Origin: Neoaquamicrobium sediminum
Lineage (GTDB): Bacteria > Pseudomonadota > Alphaproteobacteria > Rhizobiales > Rhizobiaceae
Assembly: GCF_013240295.1 (NCBI RefSeq)
Contig: NZ_JABETK010000004.1
Location: forward strand, 248,001 to 312,000
DNA: 64,000 bases
Direction: 5' to 3'
Under the pieces are notes generated by a model. The model saw only the letters and a list, made by a program, of their open reading frames with translations. It did not search any database and was not told the origin of the DNA. A program made the position numbers and the translations under genes. Positions 46,314-55,968 of the stretch are shown in pieces. Position 1 is the first letter of the stretch. Every line of letters begins with the position of its first letter.

Positions 46314-46428
46314 TAAGTTATTCGAATTACCGTTCGCCGACAATCTCGATCGGGCAAATCGCCGCTATAAAGTTTCGCTTCTTGCTGGTAGAAATTCGAA
46401 TTGACTATCATTTTGGAGGCTGTCGGCG

Positions 46429-47679
46429 ATGCTCGGCATTGTGGCGGATGATTTCACCGGCGGACTGATGATTGCCGGCTACATAGAAGGTGCCGGCATC
46501 GCCTGCCCGGTCCTCTTCGACAAAAGTGAGTTGAACGCCATCGAGCCGGCGGGAGTCGTTGTCGTCGCGACCCGAACGCGCCTCATCCCCGCGGCGGAAG
46601 CCGTTGCGGAGGTTGACGATATTGCCGGACGCCTTGACGCGGCGGGATGCGACAAGGTCGCCTACAAGGTGTGCGCCAGCTTCGATTCCACGGACGACGG
46701 CAATATCGGCCCGGTTGCCGACCTGCTTGCCCGACGCTATGGACAGTCGCCATTGCTGCTCAGCGCGGGCTTCCCGCGCTTCGGCTCGACCGTTCACCAG
46801 GGCTATCTGTTCTACCGCACCCGGCTCGTCTCCGAATCCATCAAGCGCTTCGATCCGCTGACACCGATGACGGACCCTGACCTCGTGCGCGTGCTTTCGC
46901 GCCAGACCAGCGCGAAGGTCGGCCTACTGCCGCACGCCGTGCTGCACGCCGGTTTCGATGCCGCGCAGGCTGCAATCGGGGCACTCGCCAGCGACGGCGT
47001 GGATTACATCATGGTCGACTGCTCGGATGATTCCGACGCGCGGATGAGCGCGCGGCTCGCCGCGCCGATGCGGACCACGGTCGGTAGCGATGCCCACATC
47101 ATAGCGTTCGCGCAGGCCGTCGCCGAAAAATCCGCCGCCGGAGCCACCCCTGTACCCGCTCATGCCGATGGGCCGGCGGCCGTGCTGGTCGGCAGTGTCG
47201 GCCCGGTTGCAATGGCTCAACTTGGGGCTTTCGCGGCGCGGTATCCGGTCCTCACCCTCGACCTTCTCGACGAACGGCCTGAAGAAGCCATTGTCGACGA
47301 GGCGCTGACTTGGGCGGGCACACACATGGGAGATGCTCCCTTCGCCGTCACCACCGCCGACGAAACAGAAGCCGTGGAGCGGGCGCAGAAAGCTCATGGC
47401 ACGCTGCAGGCCGCGCGCAAGGCCGAGCGTTTGCTGGCAGCCATTGCCAGGGGTGTGGTGGATAGGGGCGTGCGCCGGCTGGTGGTTGCAGGCGGAGAGA
47501 CCTCCGGATCGGTGGTCGAGGCGCTTGGGGTGCGCCGGGTCCGCGCTATGCCGGAATCGGAACTGGGAACCGGGTTCTGCATCGTCGAAACGCCGCTGCA
47601 CCTGTCGCTCTTCCTCAAACCAGGTAAACTCGGCGCCGACGACATATTTCTGCGCGCGGTCGACGCGATGCGTGCATAG
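46429..47679 (+). CDS. Four-carbon acid sugar kinase family protein (DUF1537)
   Basis: 416-residue kinase of the DUF1537 family (OtnK, DtnK and related), which phosphorylates 3-oxo-tetronate, threonate or similar acids. The N-terminal domain opens LGIVADDFTGG and has KVCASFDSTDDGNIGP and FPRFGSTVHQGYLF; the C-terminal nucleotide domain has VAGGETSGSVVEALGVR and GTGFCIVETPLHLSLFLKPG. The start at 46429 follows GGAGGCTGTC. It is divergent from the class II aldolase and probably acts before it: kinase, then decarboxylase/aldolase. The exact acid is open. Confidence 0.93.
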   Translation: MLGIVADDFTGGLMIAGYIEGAGIACPVLFDKSELNAIEPAGVVVVATRTRLIPAAEAVAEVDDIAGRLDAAGCDKVAYKVCASFDSTDDGNIGPVADLLARRYGQSPLLLSAGFPRFGSTVHQGYLFYRTRLVSESIKRFDPLTPMTDPDLVRVLSRQTSAKVGLLPHAVLHAGFDAAQAAIGALASDGVDYIMVDCSDDSDARMSARLAAPMRTTVGSDAHIIAFAQAVAEKSAAGATPVPAHADGPAAVLVGSVGPVAMAQLGAFAARYPVLTLDLLDERPEEAIVDEALTWAGTHMGDAPFAVTTADETEAVERAQKAHGTLQAARKAERLLAAIARGVVDRGVRRLVVAGGETSGSVVEALGVRRVRAMPESELGTGFCIVETPLHLSLFLKPGKLGADDIFLRAVDAMRA

Positions 47680-47707
47680 CTCACTAGGAAAAACGGAGCC
47701 CGCCGGT

Positions 47708-48427
47708 TTGACAGACGCCCAAGCGCCCCGCCCGGACTTCTCGCCGTCTCGCCCGATGCGCAGGCGCGGCGTCGAGCGCTACAACATACTGCTGGACGCA
47801 ACCGAGCGGCTGCTGGCTGACAGCAGCGACGAGGACATTTCGCTGGCGCAGATCGCCGACGCCGCCGAGGTGCCGCTCGCCTCCGTCTATCACTTCTTCC
47901 CGAATCGCAACGCCGCCTTCGTCGCGCTGGCCCTGCGTTTCAACGAGGAGATCTACCAGACCTCCATAACGCCGCTCACCGACCCCGAACCCCAGACGTG
48001 GCAGGAGCTGCTGCACATGATCCACGCCCGCGCGGCCGCGTTCCAGAACGGCAGGCCGGCAGCCTTGCGGCTGTTCCTTGGTGCCGGCGTAAGCGTGGCC
48101 GTCCGCAACGCCGATCTGTCCGGCAACGCCCGCATCGCCCGCAGCCGCGAACGCTTCTTCGAAGCCTATTTCCACATGCCCTTCATTCCCGATTTCGTCG
48201 AAAGGCTCGAGGTCGCCGGCGCCAGCATGGATGGCATCTGGGCGCTTTCCTATGGCCGGCATGGCCACGTCACGGAACACTATCGCCAGGAAGCGACTGC
48301 CGGTGCCATCGATTATCTGCGCCGTTTCCTGCCGGAATTCCTGCCGCGCAAGCCGCTGACGCAGAAGGCGCTGGAGCGTATATTCATCCCCATCGAGCAC
48401 ATGGCGGCAAACCCCTTCGCGCGTTGA
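47708..48427 (+). CDS. TetR/AcrR family transcriptional regulator
   Basis: About 239 residues from a TTG at 47708 that follows GGAG; an ATG at 47756 would give 223 residues. The HTH reads DISLAQIADAAEVPLASVYHF, then FPNRNAAFVALALRF. The ligand domain includes LRLFLGAGVSVAVRN. It is 28 bases after the DUF1537 kinase stop in the same direction and is convergent with the Dpp-type ATPase gene (six-base gap). It may control either neighbour; no operator was recognised. Confidence 0.88.
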   Translation: MTDAQAPRPDFSPSRPMRRRGVERYNILLDATERLLADSSDEDISLAQIADAAEVPLASVYHFFPNRNAAFVALALRFNEEIYQTSITPLTDPEPQTWQELLHMIHARAAAFQNGRPAALRLFLGAGVSVAVRNADLSGNARIARSRERFFEAYFHMPFIPDFVERLEVAGASMDGIWALSYGRHGHVTEHYRQEATAGAIDYLRRFLPEFLPRKPLTQKALERIFIPIEHMAANPFAR

Positions 48428-48433
48428 AGCGCG

Positions 48434-49456
48434 TCAGCCGGTCAGCGGAAAGTGGCACGCGGCACTGGTGCCGCCAGCCTTCGGGGTGAGCGCGGGCTCG
48501 CGCTCGGCGCAGAGTGGTTGCGCACGCGGGCAGCGCGTGCGGAAGCGGCAACCTGACGGCGGCGAAGCCGGGCTTGGAACATCCCCCTCCAGCACCTGGC
48601 GCGCGCGGGCGCGTTCCTTCTGCGGGTCCGCCAACGGCACGGCCGATAAAAGTGCGCGTGTATAGGGATGGCTCGGCGCGTCGTAGAGAGCGTCGCGGTG
48701 GCCGATCTCCATCACCTTGCCGAGATACATCACCGCCACCCGGTCGCACAGATGATGCACGACGGAAAGGTCGTGGGCGATGAACAGGTAGGAGAGGCCG
48801 AACTGGTCCTGAAGATCCTTGAGCAGATTGAGCACACCTGCCTGGATCGAAACGTCGAGCGCTGACACAGGTTCGTCGAGGATGATGAGCTCGGGTTTCA
48901 GCGCGAGCGCGCGCGCAATGCCGATGCGCTGCCGCTGCCCGCCGGAAAACTCGTGCGGATAGCAGTCCGCATGTCCGGGGTCGAGCTTAACCAGGTTGAG
49001 CAGTTCGTCCACGCGCGTGCGTTTTTGCGCGGCCGACATGCCGACAAGGCGCAGCGGCTCGGCGATGATGTCGCGCGTGGTCATGCGTGGATGAAGCGAT
49101 GCATGCGGGTCCTGAAAGACGAACTGGATGCGCGCCCGCAGCGGCCGCATCTCCCGCTGATCGAGTGTGGCCAGATCGACGTCGCCGAACCGGATTTCGC
49201 CTGAAGTGGGTTTCAGCAGCCGCGAAACGCAGCGCGCCAGCGTTGACTTTCCACAACCGGACTCGCCGACAAGACCCAGCGTCTCGCCGGGCATGATGTC
49301 GAAGCTGACATCCGAGACGGCGCGCACTGCGCCCGTCGGACGGCTGAACAGCTCGCCTCGAACGGGAAATTCCTTGACCAGATTGCGAACGGACAGCAGC
49401 GGCGCGCGCTCAGCGTCCGTCGGCCCATCATGGCCGTGTGCGACGGGATCAAGCAT
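48434..49456 (-). CDS. ABC transporter ATP-binding protein (DppF-like)
   Basis: 340-residue ATPase of a second Dpp-type importer. Walker A is GESGCGKST, the Q-loop FQDPHASLHPRM, signature SGGQRQR and Walker B LIILDEPVSALDV. The C-terminal oligopeptide/dipeptide domain has the cysteine-containing GCRFRTRCPRA segment. It overlaps the DppD-like gene by eight bases and is the last gene of the operon. Confidence 0.95.
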   Translation of the reverse strand: MLDPVAHGHDGPTDAERAPLLSVRNLVKEFPVRGELFSRPTGAVRAVSDVSFDIMPGETLGLVGESGCGKSTLARCVSRLLKPTSGEIRFGDVDLATLDQREMRPLRARIQFVFQDPHASLHPRMTTRDIIAEPLRLVGMSAAQKRTRVDELLNLVKLDPGHADCYPHEFSGGQRQRIGIARALALKPELIILDEPVSALDVSIQAGVLNLLKDLQDQFGLSYLFIAHDLSVVHHLCDRVAVMYLGKVMEIGHRDALYDAPSHPYTRALLSAVPLADPQKERARARQVLEGDVPSPASPPSGCRFRTRCPRAQPLCAEREPALTPKAGGTSAACHFPLTG

Positions 49457-50459
49457 CGGCGCCGCTCAACTGCATGAGCCTGGTCGAAACCAGCTCTTCC
49501 GCACGATGGCAGGCGACCGTCACCGCCCCCACTTCACGCAAGGCCGGACGCTCGGTGCGACACTGCTCGACCGCATGGGCGCACCGTGGATGAAAGGAGC
49601 ATCCGGCTGGCCTCGCGCTGATCGGCGGCGGCGAACCGGGAATGGCGGTGAGCCTGTCCACCCGCGTGCCGGCTTGCGGCAGGCTTGCAAGCAGCCCTGC
49701 GGTGTATGGATGGCGCGGCGCTGCAAACACGTCATCCACCGAGCCACGCTCCACCACCCGCCCCGAATACATGATCGACAGGCTGCGCGCGGCGCCCGCC
49801 ACCACGCCGAGATCATGCGTGACCAGAACGATGCCCACGCCCTTGTCGCGGCGCAGACGTTCCAGTAGTTCCATGATCTGCGCCTGGATGGTGACGTCCA
49901 GCGCAGTGGTCGGCTCGTCGGCGATCAGCAGATCTGGTTCGTTGGCCATCGCCATCGCAATCACGGCGCGCTGGCGCATGCCGCCGGAGAATTCGTGGGG
50001 GTATTGGGTGGCTCTCCGTTCGGGTATCGGGATTGCGACCAGCCGCAGCAGCTCGACCGCCTGCTCGCGCGCCTGCGTCCGCCCTACCTGCGGCTTGTGG
50101 ATGCGGATCGCCTCGGCGATCTGGTCGCCGACCGTGAGCAGCGGGTTCAGCGCCGTCATCGGATCCTGAAAGATGTAGCCGATGCGGGCGCCGCGTATCC
50201 TGCGCATCTGGCGATCACTCAGTCCGACAAGCTCGCGCCCGTCGAGCCTGATGGAGCCCGAAAGCCGCGCGCCCGGCGACAGCAGGCCCATTACGGCCAG
50301 CATGGTTACGCTCTTGCCCGAGCCGGATTCGCCGACGACGCCGTGCAGCTCGCCCGCGTTGACCGTAAGGTCGACGCCGCTGACCGCCTCCAGCGCTTCG
50401 CCGTGGCGACCCGCGAAGGCAACGCTGAGATCGCGTATCTCGAGAAGCGGCGCGGTCAT
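49449..50459 (-). CDS. ABC transporter ATP-binding protein (DppD-like)
   Basis: 336-residue ATPase partner. Walker A is GESGSGKS, then IFQDPMTALNPLL, the signature EFSGGMRQRAVIAMAM and LLIADEPTTALDVT, and the C-terminal GCSFHPRCAHA. It starts at MTAPLLEIRDLSV (50459), overlapping the permease stop by four bases; the longer open frame is a shadow of the permease gene. Confidence 0.95.
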   Translation of the reverse strand: MTAPLLEIRDLSVAFAGRHGEALEAVSGVDLTVNAGELHGVVGESGSGKSVTMLAVMGLLSPGARLSGSIRLDGRELVGLSDRQMRRIRGARIGYIFQDPMTALNPLLTVGDQIAEAIRIHKPQVGRTQAREQAVELLRLVAIPIPERRATQYPHEFSGGMRQRAVIAMAMANEPDLLIADEPTTALDVTIQAQIMELLERLRRDKGVGIVLVTHDLGVVAGAARSLSIMYSGRVVERGSVDDVFAAPRHPYTAGLLASLPQAGTRVDRLTAIPGSPPPISARPAGCSFHPRCAHAVEQCRTERPALREVGAVTVACHRAEELVSTRLMQLSGADA

Positions 50460-51304
50460 TTCGACCTCGGGTCGAGAAAATCGCGCAAGCCGTCGCCAAG
50501 GAAGTTGAAGCCCAGCACGATCGACAAAATGGCAATGCCCGGCCCGGCTGCAATCCACCAGCGGTAGAAATGCAGCGCGCCGTCTGAGATCATCTGCCCC
50601 CATTCCGGCGTCGGCGGCACTGCACCGAGGCCGATGAACGACAGACTGGCGGCCAGCAGCACCACTTGGCCAAAATCCATCGTGGCGTTGACGATGATCG
50701 GGCTCCAGCAAAGCGGCAGGATGTGTTTTGTCAGCACGCGCGGCCTCGTGGCCCCGGCCGCTATCGCGGCCTCGACATGCTCGCGCTCTCGAACCGACAG
50801 CACTTGCGCGCGCATCAGCCTTGCGTAAATCGGCCACCAGACGATGACCATGGCGATCGCGGCGTTGCCGAGGCCAGGCCCCAGTGCGGCCGTCACCGCC
50901 ATGGCAAGCAGGATCGGCGGGAACGAAAGCGTCACGTCGACCAGCCGCATGATGATGCTATCGACAAGGCCTCCGACGAAGCCGGCGATCGCTCCGAGCG
51001 TTCCGCCGATGACCACGGCACAGAAAATCACCAGCGCGGCGATCGGCAAGGAATGGCGGACGCCGTAAAGTGTGCGCGTCAGCACGTCGCGTCCCAGCGC
51101 GTCGGTCCCCAGCCAATGCGAGGCGTTTGGCGGCTGGAAGCGCCCACCCGCAAGCATGGTCGGATCGTAGGGCGTCCATAGCGGGATGGTTATGCCCACG
51201 ACGACCCACAACAGGACGATGATCCCGCCGAAGACGACGGGCAGCGTTGCCCATTGCGGCAGCATCGCCCGCGGCCCTGCGTTGCGCGTCACGGCGGCGC
51301 TCAT
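50456..51304 (-). CDS. ABC transporter permease (DppC-like)
   Basis: 282-residue permease. The DppC signature LGTDALGRDVLTRTLYG and the EAA loop EAAIAAGATRPRVLTKHILP are clear. I start it at 51304, where AGGAGAG precedes MSAAVTRNAG and the ATG overlaps the DppB stop by four bases; the much longer frame back to 52396 is not coding. Confidence 0.95.
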   Translation of the reverse strand: MSAAVTRNAGPRAMLPQWATLPVVFGGIIVLLWVVVGITIPLWTPYDPTMLAGGRFQPPNASHWLGTDALGRDVLTRTLYGVRHSLPIAALVIFCAVVIGGTLGAIAGFVGGLVDSIIMRLVDVTLSFPPILLAMAVTAALGPGLGNAAIAMVIVWWPIYARLMRAQVLSVREREHVEAAIAAGATRPRVLTKHILPLCWSPIIVNATMDFGQVVLLAASLSFIGLGAVPPTPEWGQMISDGALHFYRWWIAAGPGIAILSIVLGFNFLGDGLRDFLDPRSK

Positions 51305-52329
51305 GAACTCTCCTGCTGCGAGAGTTTCACGCGCGGATCCACCAGCGCATAGGCGATGTCGGTCAGCAGATTGGAAATGAGGAAGGCGGCCCCGCCGACG
51401 ATGGTCACCCCGACGATCGCGGGATGGTCGAGGCCCCGCGCGGCGGCCACCGCATAGGAACCGATGCCCGGCCAGGAAAAGATCGTTTCGGTCAGGATCG
51501 CGCCGGTGATCAGATAGGCGAAGGAGAAGCCGAGGATCGTCAGCGTCGGCAGCATGGCGTTGCGCAACGCATGATGGATCAGCACTCGAAGCGGGCCAGC
51601 CCCCTTGGCGCGCGCCGCGAGGATGTACTCCTGGCTGAGAACGTCGAGCATCGAGGCGCGCACCATCCGCGAGACGATGCCGGTAACGGTCCAGCCGAGT
51701 ACGCTGGCCGGCAGCACCAGATGCATGAGCACGCTGCGGAATCCGGCCCAGTCGCCGGCTAGCAGCGCGTCGACGGTGTAGAAGCCGGTGACGAAAGGCG
51801 GAGCGACGGCTCGCGTGTCGATACGTCCCGGCCCCGGCAGCCAGCCGAGTTGGACCGAGAAGATGAAAAGGACGAGCAGACCGGACCAGAAGACCGGCGC
51901 CGATGCACCGACGAGTGCGAAGAGCCTGGCGATATTGTCGATCGGCCCGTCGCGGAAGCGCGCCGCCAGAACGCCCAGCACGACGCCGAATATCGTGCCG
52001 AGAAACATCGCTGCGATCACCAGTTCCAGCGTCGCGGGCAGGCGCACCATCAGGTCCTGCGCAACCGGCTGGCGGGTGCGGAAGGAGGTGCCCATGTCGC
52101 CGGTCACGAGGTTGCCGAGGTAGATGAGGTAGCGCTCGGGCAGCGAGCGATCGAGGCCCCACCGCTCCCGCGCGGCCTCGACCACCGCAGGATTGTTCAT
52201 CTGCCGTTCGCCGATGATCGATGTCAGGGGATCGGCGGCGGTGAAGTAGGTGAGCAGGAAGGCGACCGTTATCACCCCCAGCAGAAGCAGGGGCATCGCG
52301 ATGAGACGCCTGACGATATATGTCGTCAT
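51301..52329 (-). CDS. ABC transporter permease (DppB-like)
   Basis: 342-residue permease opening with TTYIVRRLIAMPLLLLGVI, then TYFTAADPL, ERWGLDRSLPERYL and the EAA-type ARAKGAGPLRVLIHHALRNA. The C-terminus is IAYALVDPRVKLSQQ. It follows the binding-protein gene by 27 bases. Confidence 0.95.
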   Translation of the reverse strand: MTTYIVRRLIAMPLLLLGVITVAFLLTYFTAADPLTSIIGERQMNNPAVVEAARERWGLDRSLPERYLIYLGNLVTGDMGTSFRTRQPVAQDLMVRLPATLELVIAAMFLGTIFGVVLGVLAARFRDGPIDNIARLFALVGASAPVFWSGLLVLFIFSVQLGWLPGPGRIDTRAVAPPFVTGFYTVDALLAGDWAGFRSVLMHLVLPASVLGWTVTGIVSRMVRASMLDVLSQEYILAARAKGAGPLRVLIHHALRNAMLPTLTILGFSFAYLITGAILTETIFSWPGIGSYAVAAARGLDHPAIVGVTIVGGAAFLISNLLTDIAYALVDPRVKLSQQESS

Positions 52330-52356
52330 CCCGATGCCCCTTTGCAGGCCGTGCGT

Positions 52357-53936
52357 TTACTTGCGGCCGATCTCTGCCAGCGGCAGGTTGCAGCACGCGC
52401 TGTAGCGTACGCCTTCGATCTCGCTGCGGTAAGCCAGAATGAGGTTGGGGCTTACCACCGGCACGATGATGCGGTCCTTGATCATCTCCAGCGCGATCTC
52501 GCTATAGAGCCGGTTCATCTCGTCTCCGGAGGCAGCGAGCGCCTGCTGGAAAAGGTCTACCTCACTCTTGTTGACGAGATCGACCTTGCCCTGTCCGCTG
52601 GCGTTCCGCTCCCAGTAGGTGTCGGGCAGCATGCCGAAGAACTGCACATACTGGGCCGAACCGTAATAGTCAGGGGCGTAGAATCTGGCACTGAACGGAA
52701 TGCCCGGATTGGCGATCTGCTCACGCCATACGGCCGAAGCTACCGGCTGGATGTTGATCTTCACATTGATGCGCGCGAGATCCTGCTGGATCTTCTGCAT
52801 CAGCAAAGTCAGATCGACACCGTAGACGTTGAGGGAAGCGACCGTAATGTCGAGCGTAAAGCCGTCCTCAAGCCCCTTCGAGGCGAGGATTTCGCGCGCC
52901 TTGTCGAGGTTTTCCTCCGGCATCGGCAGGCCTTCGGTCCCCGGGAAGCCGTTGGGGATCGGCGAAGCCTGCAGCTCGCCCTCGCCGCCGACGGTGAAGT
53001 CGATTGCGCCCTGGTAGTCGATCGCGTAGGCGAGCGCCTGCCGCACCTCCAGATCGAGCATGTCGCCGCCCTCGGCACCCGGCGAGAACATCACATAGAT
53101 GAAGTTGTAGGACGGCACGGTCTCGATCGTGATGTCGGGCGAATTGATCGTTGAAGCGGTATCCGGATCGACCTGCATGGCAATGTCGGCGCCGCCGCTC
53201 TGCAGCATCTGCGCCTGGGACACGGCATCGGCGACGTGATCGATGACGATCTCGCCGATCGGCGGCGCATCCCCCAGTAGTTCTCGTTCACGCGAAAGCG
53301 CAATTCGTCGTCCGGCCGGTAAGTGTCGAGCACATAGGGGCCGCTGCCGGCCGAGTTTGCCAGAAACCAGGTCTCCGCCTGGTCCGCCGAAGAGGCGTCT
53401 TCACCCGCGGTCGCGCCGTTTTCGGATGCAACGTCGCTATTGATGATGCCGACATAAGGCGCGGCCAGAATGCCGATGAATTCCGAGTTCGGGCTTTCCA
53501 TGTTGACGATGACGGTCTTCTCATCCGGCGTCTCGATGGACGCCACCCCGTTCATCATGAAGGATGGATCGGCCTGCAGGTTCTTGAGCCGCTCGAACGT
53601 CCATTTGACGTCCTTCGCCTCAACCGGGCTGCCATCGGAAAACACCGCTTCCGGATCGAGCTTGAAGGTGAACTGCGTCTGGTCCTCATTGGAGGTCCAT
53701 TCCGTCGCGAGAAGCGGCTCGACCGAGCGATCGTCGGCGGCCAGCTTCACGAGCCCCTGATAGGTGGAGCTAAGATATATCTGGCACGTGTCACAGAAGG
53801 CCCGGTGTGGGTCGAGCGAGTTGATCTCGAGATTGCGTGCGATGACGAGCGGCTGGTCCTGCGCGGCAGCCGACCCGGACAGGATGGCGGCGGCGCCGGC
53901 ACCTGCAAGCAGAAGTGTGCGTATTCCGGTTCTCAT
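52357..53936 (-). pseudogene. ABC transporter substrate-binding protein, family 5 (frameshifted)
   Basis: Periplasmic binding protein of the second Dpp-type importer. The signal peptide ends SGSAAAQ. Frame 1 carries INSLDPHRAFCDTCQIYLSS, FKLDPEAVFSDGSPVEAKDV and VNENYWG. At a CCCCC run (53271-53275) the frame moves, and DAPPIGEIVIDHVADAVSQA to the C-terminus IEGVRYSACCNLPLAEI continues in the other frame. One added base gives 526 residues, normal for the family. Paired cysteines in DTC and SACC are unusual and may form a disulfide. It is first of the ABC genes and follows the split transketolase. Confidence 0.9.
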
Positions 53937-53964
53937 GACAGTCTCCCATTGTTTTTGGTCATCA

Positions 53965-53999
53965 GGGTCCCGTTGCCCTGTTTTTTCTTTTCGGGACCC
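53965..53999. repeat. Hairpin with a pyrimidine-rich loop between transketolase and binding-protein genes
   Basis: Stem GGGTCCCG/CGGGACCC (53965-53972 with 53992-53999). The loop on the plus strand contains CCCTGTTTTTTCTTTT, which with an upstream CAGGG forms an alternative short stem plus T-run, so the structure is terminator-like only for plus-strand transcripts although both flanking genes are on the minus strand. Role unclear. Confidence 0.4.
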
Positions 54000-54007
54000 G
54001 CCAGTGC

Positions 54008-55042
54008 CTAGTTGATATTCTGCAAAAGCTCCTTTGCGACCGCCGTCACACCGTCGGCATCGAGCCTGTAATGCGCATAGAGCGCCGCCGGCGGCCCGAT
54101 CAGCGAGAACTCGTCGAGTATCCCGTGCCTGCGGAAGGGAATCCGCTCTTCGTCGACCAGCACCTCTGCGACGGCCGAACCGAGCCCGCCGATGATATTG
54201 TGCTCTTCCACCGTCAGGATCGCGCGTGTGTCGCGCGTCGCTGCCCGAATGGCCTCTTCATCGAGCGGCTTGATCGTATGCATGTCAATGACCCGCACGC
54301 CGACACCGTCTGCGGCCAGGCGGTCGGCCGCTGCGAGCGAAGCATGGACCTGAGAACCGGTCGTGATGATCGTCAGGTCGTTGCCGTCGCGCAGCTTCGT
54401 TGCCTTGCCGAAAGCGAAATCAGCAGGCACGTCCTGATAGACCTCGGCGTCGCGCCCACGACCGAGGCGGATATACATCGCGCCCGGATGATCCACCGAC
54501 GCGCGCAATATCGCGCGCAACTGGTTCGCATCAGCCGCGCAGACCACTGTCAGGTCGGCCACGCTGCGCATCATGCCGAGGTCTTCGGTGGAGTGGTGGC
54601 TGGTACCGTAGAACCCCATCGAGATGCCCGAATGGTGCCCGATGATCCGCACCGGCATGCGCGGATAGGCACAATCCGTCTTGATCGCCTCGGCGCCGAG
54701 GATCGCCGCGAACGATGCAAATGTCGCGACATAGGGCACGAGCCCGCAGGAGGCCATGCCGGCTGCGGCCGTTATCATGTTGCGCTCCGCAATGCCGAAA
54801 TCGATGAAGCGATGCGGATGGCGGTTGGCGAAGTCGCGCGTGCGACTTGAGTTGGCGAGATCGGCGGTGGCGACGACGATACGCGGGTCGGTCTCTGCCA
54901 GGTCCGCGAGTTCGTCGCCAAGAATGAATGCCGGCATCGACTTCGCCGGCGTGCCGCGCACGGACTTCTCGTCCTTCAGCCGAAGCTCGTTGTCGTCGCC
55001 GCGAAAGAGCGTGCTCTGGTCCTGTCCTGCCGCGCCCATCAT
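54008..55042 (-). CDS. Transketolase family protein, C-terminal subunit
   Basis: 344-residue pyrimidine-binding plus C-terminal domains of a split transketolase. FGIAERNMITAAAGMASCGL contains the ThDP-activating Glu of the family, followed by HHSGISMGFYGTSHHSTEDL and MHTIKPLDEEAIRAA. The ATG pair at 55042 follows AAGGAGAAG and overlaps the N-terminal subunit stop by four bases. Split transketolases often act in dedicated sugar pathways (for example the apulose-phosphate transketolases AptAB), not in the core pentose phosphate route; which sugar is used here is unknown. Confidence 0.94.
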   Translation of the reverse strand: MMGAAGQDQSTLFRGDDNELRLKDEKSVRGTPAKSMPAFILGDELADLAETDPRIVVATADLANSSRTRDFANRHPHRFIDFGIAERNMITAAAGMASCGLVPYVATFASFAAILGAEAIKTDCAYPRMPVRIIGHHSGISMGFYGTSHHSTEDLGMMRSVADLTVVCAADANQLRAILRASVDHPGAMYIRLGRGRDAEVYQDVPADFAFGKATKLRDGNDLTIITTGSQVHASLAAADRLAADGVGVRVIDMHTIKPLDEEAIRAATRDTRAILTVEEHNIIGGLGSAVAEVLVDEERIPFRRHGILDEFSLIGPPAALYAHYRLDADGVTAVAKELLQNIN

Positions 55043-55920
55043 GCCTTCTCCTTCTCGAGAGGCTGGAGCCCGGCCTCGATCTCCGACCAGGCATCGTCGT
55101 AGTCGGCGCCGACGAGGTTGCCGACGTGCCAGTCGAGCGACAGCTCCATGTATTTCACGCCGCGCCCTTTGATCGTATCGGCGATGATCATCTGCGGCTT
55201 GCCCTCGCCCGCCGGCTTCAGCGCGCCGAGCGTTTCGAGGATCGTCGGCAGGTCGTGCCCGTCGATGCGCGTGACCTCCCAGCCGAACGAGCGGAAACGG
55301 TCGTCCAACGGCTCGACGGACATGACCTTTTCCGTCGGTCCATCGATCGAAAGCTGGTTGCGGTCGACGATGCCGACGAGCCCCTGGAGCTTGAAATGAC
55401 CGGCGGCCATCGCCGCTTCCCAGATCTGGCCCTCGTTCAGCTCGCCGTCTCCGAGCATGCAATAGGTGCGGTAGACGCGGCCCGCGACCCTGCCCGCGAG
55501 CGCCATTCCCAGCGCAACCGAAAGGCCGTGCCCCAGCGAACCGGACGAAAAGTCGATGCCGGGAATCTTCTTCATGTCCGGATGGTCGCCGAACGCGCTG
55601 CCCAGCCGGGTGAAGTCGTCGAGCTTGGATGGCGGATAGAAGCCGAGATCGGCCAGCACCGGGTAAAGCCCGATGGCCGCATGCCCCTTGCTCAGCACGA
55701 AGCGGTCGCGATCCTCCCATTTCGGGTTGGCCGGATCGATACGCAGATGCGCGTAATAGAGCGCGGAGAAAAGTTCGGCCGCAGAGAACGTGCTGGAATA
55801 GTGCCCTGCACCGGCGATACGCGTCAGGCGAAGCGTTTCAAGCCGGATGAATTTGGCTCGATCCGCCAGATGGGCCACCGAGAAATTCCGGCGGTCGGCA
55901 TGGTGCGACTGGGCGCTCAC
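55039..55920 (-). CDS. Transketolase family protein, N-terminal ThDP-binding subunit
   Basis: 293-residue ThDP-diphosphate-binding subunit. The GDG...N motif is MLGDGELNEGQIWE followed by GIVDRNQLSIDG; SKGHAAIGLYPVLADLGF and SSGSLGHGLSVALGMALA are also typical. It forms a functional enzyme with the C-terminal subunit. It is encoded 48 bases after the aminotransferase gene, with a TGATATATC-core site in that gap. Confidence 0.95.
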   Translation of the reverse strand: MSAQSHHADRRNFSVAHLADRAKFIRLETLRLTRIAGAGHYSSTFSAAELFSALYYAHLRIDPANPKWEDRDRFVLSKGHAAIGLYPVLADLGFYPPSKLDDFTRLGSAFGDHPDMKKIPGIDFSSGSLGHGLSVALGMALAGRVAGRVYRTYCMLGDGELNEGQIWEAAMAAGHFKLQGLVGIVDRNQLSIDGPTEKVMSVEPLDDRFRSFGWEVTRIDGHDLPTILETLGALKPAGEGKPQMIIADTIKGRGVKYMELSLDWHVGNLVGADYDDAWSEIEAGLQPLEKEKA

Positions 55921-55945
55921 GGCAATACACCTCCCATGGGATACA

Positions 55946-55955
55946 TGATATATCT
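55946..55955. promoter_or_regulatory. TGATATATC-core operator upstream of the split transketolase
   Basis: TGATATATCT preceded by GATACA; read on the minus strand it is GATATATCATGTATCC, identical over 15 bases to GATATATCATGTATC at 57248. It lies 25 bases upstream of the transketolase N-terminal subunit start. Confidence 0.65.
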
Positions 55956-55968
55956 AACGCAAGTCCGG

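Noticed and set aside
50456..52396. An apparent 646-residue protein containing the DppC-like permease at its C-terminus
   Set aside because: The first two thirds is an out-of-frame reading of the DppB and binding-protein genes; the permease has its own start and ribosome site at 51304.
53773..53782. AGATATATCT, a sixth GATATATC core
   Set aside because: It lies inside the binding-protein coding sequence (codons for QIYL) and lacks the TGA arm, so it is probably a chance match.
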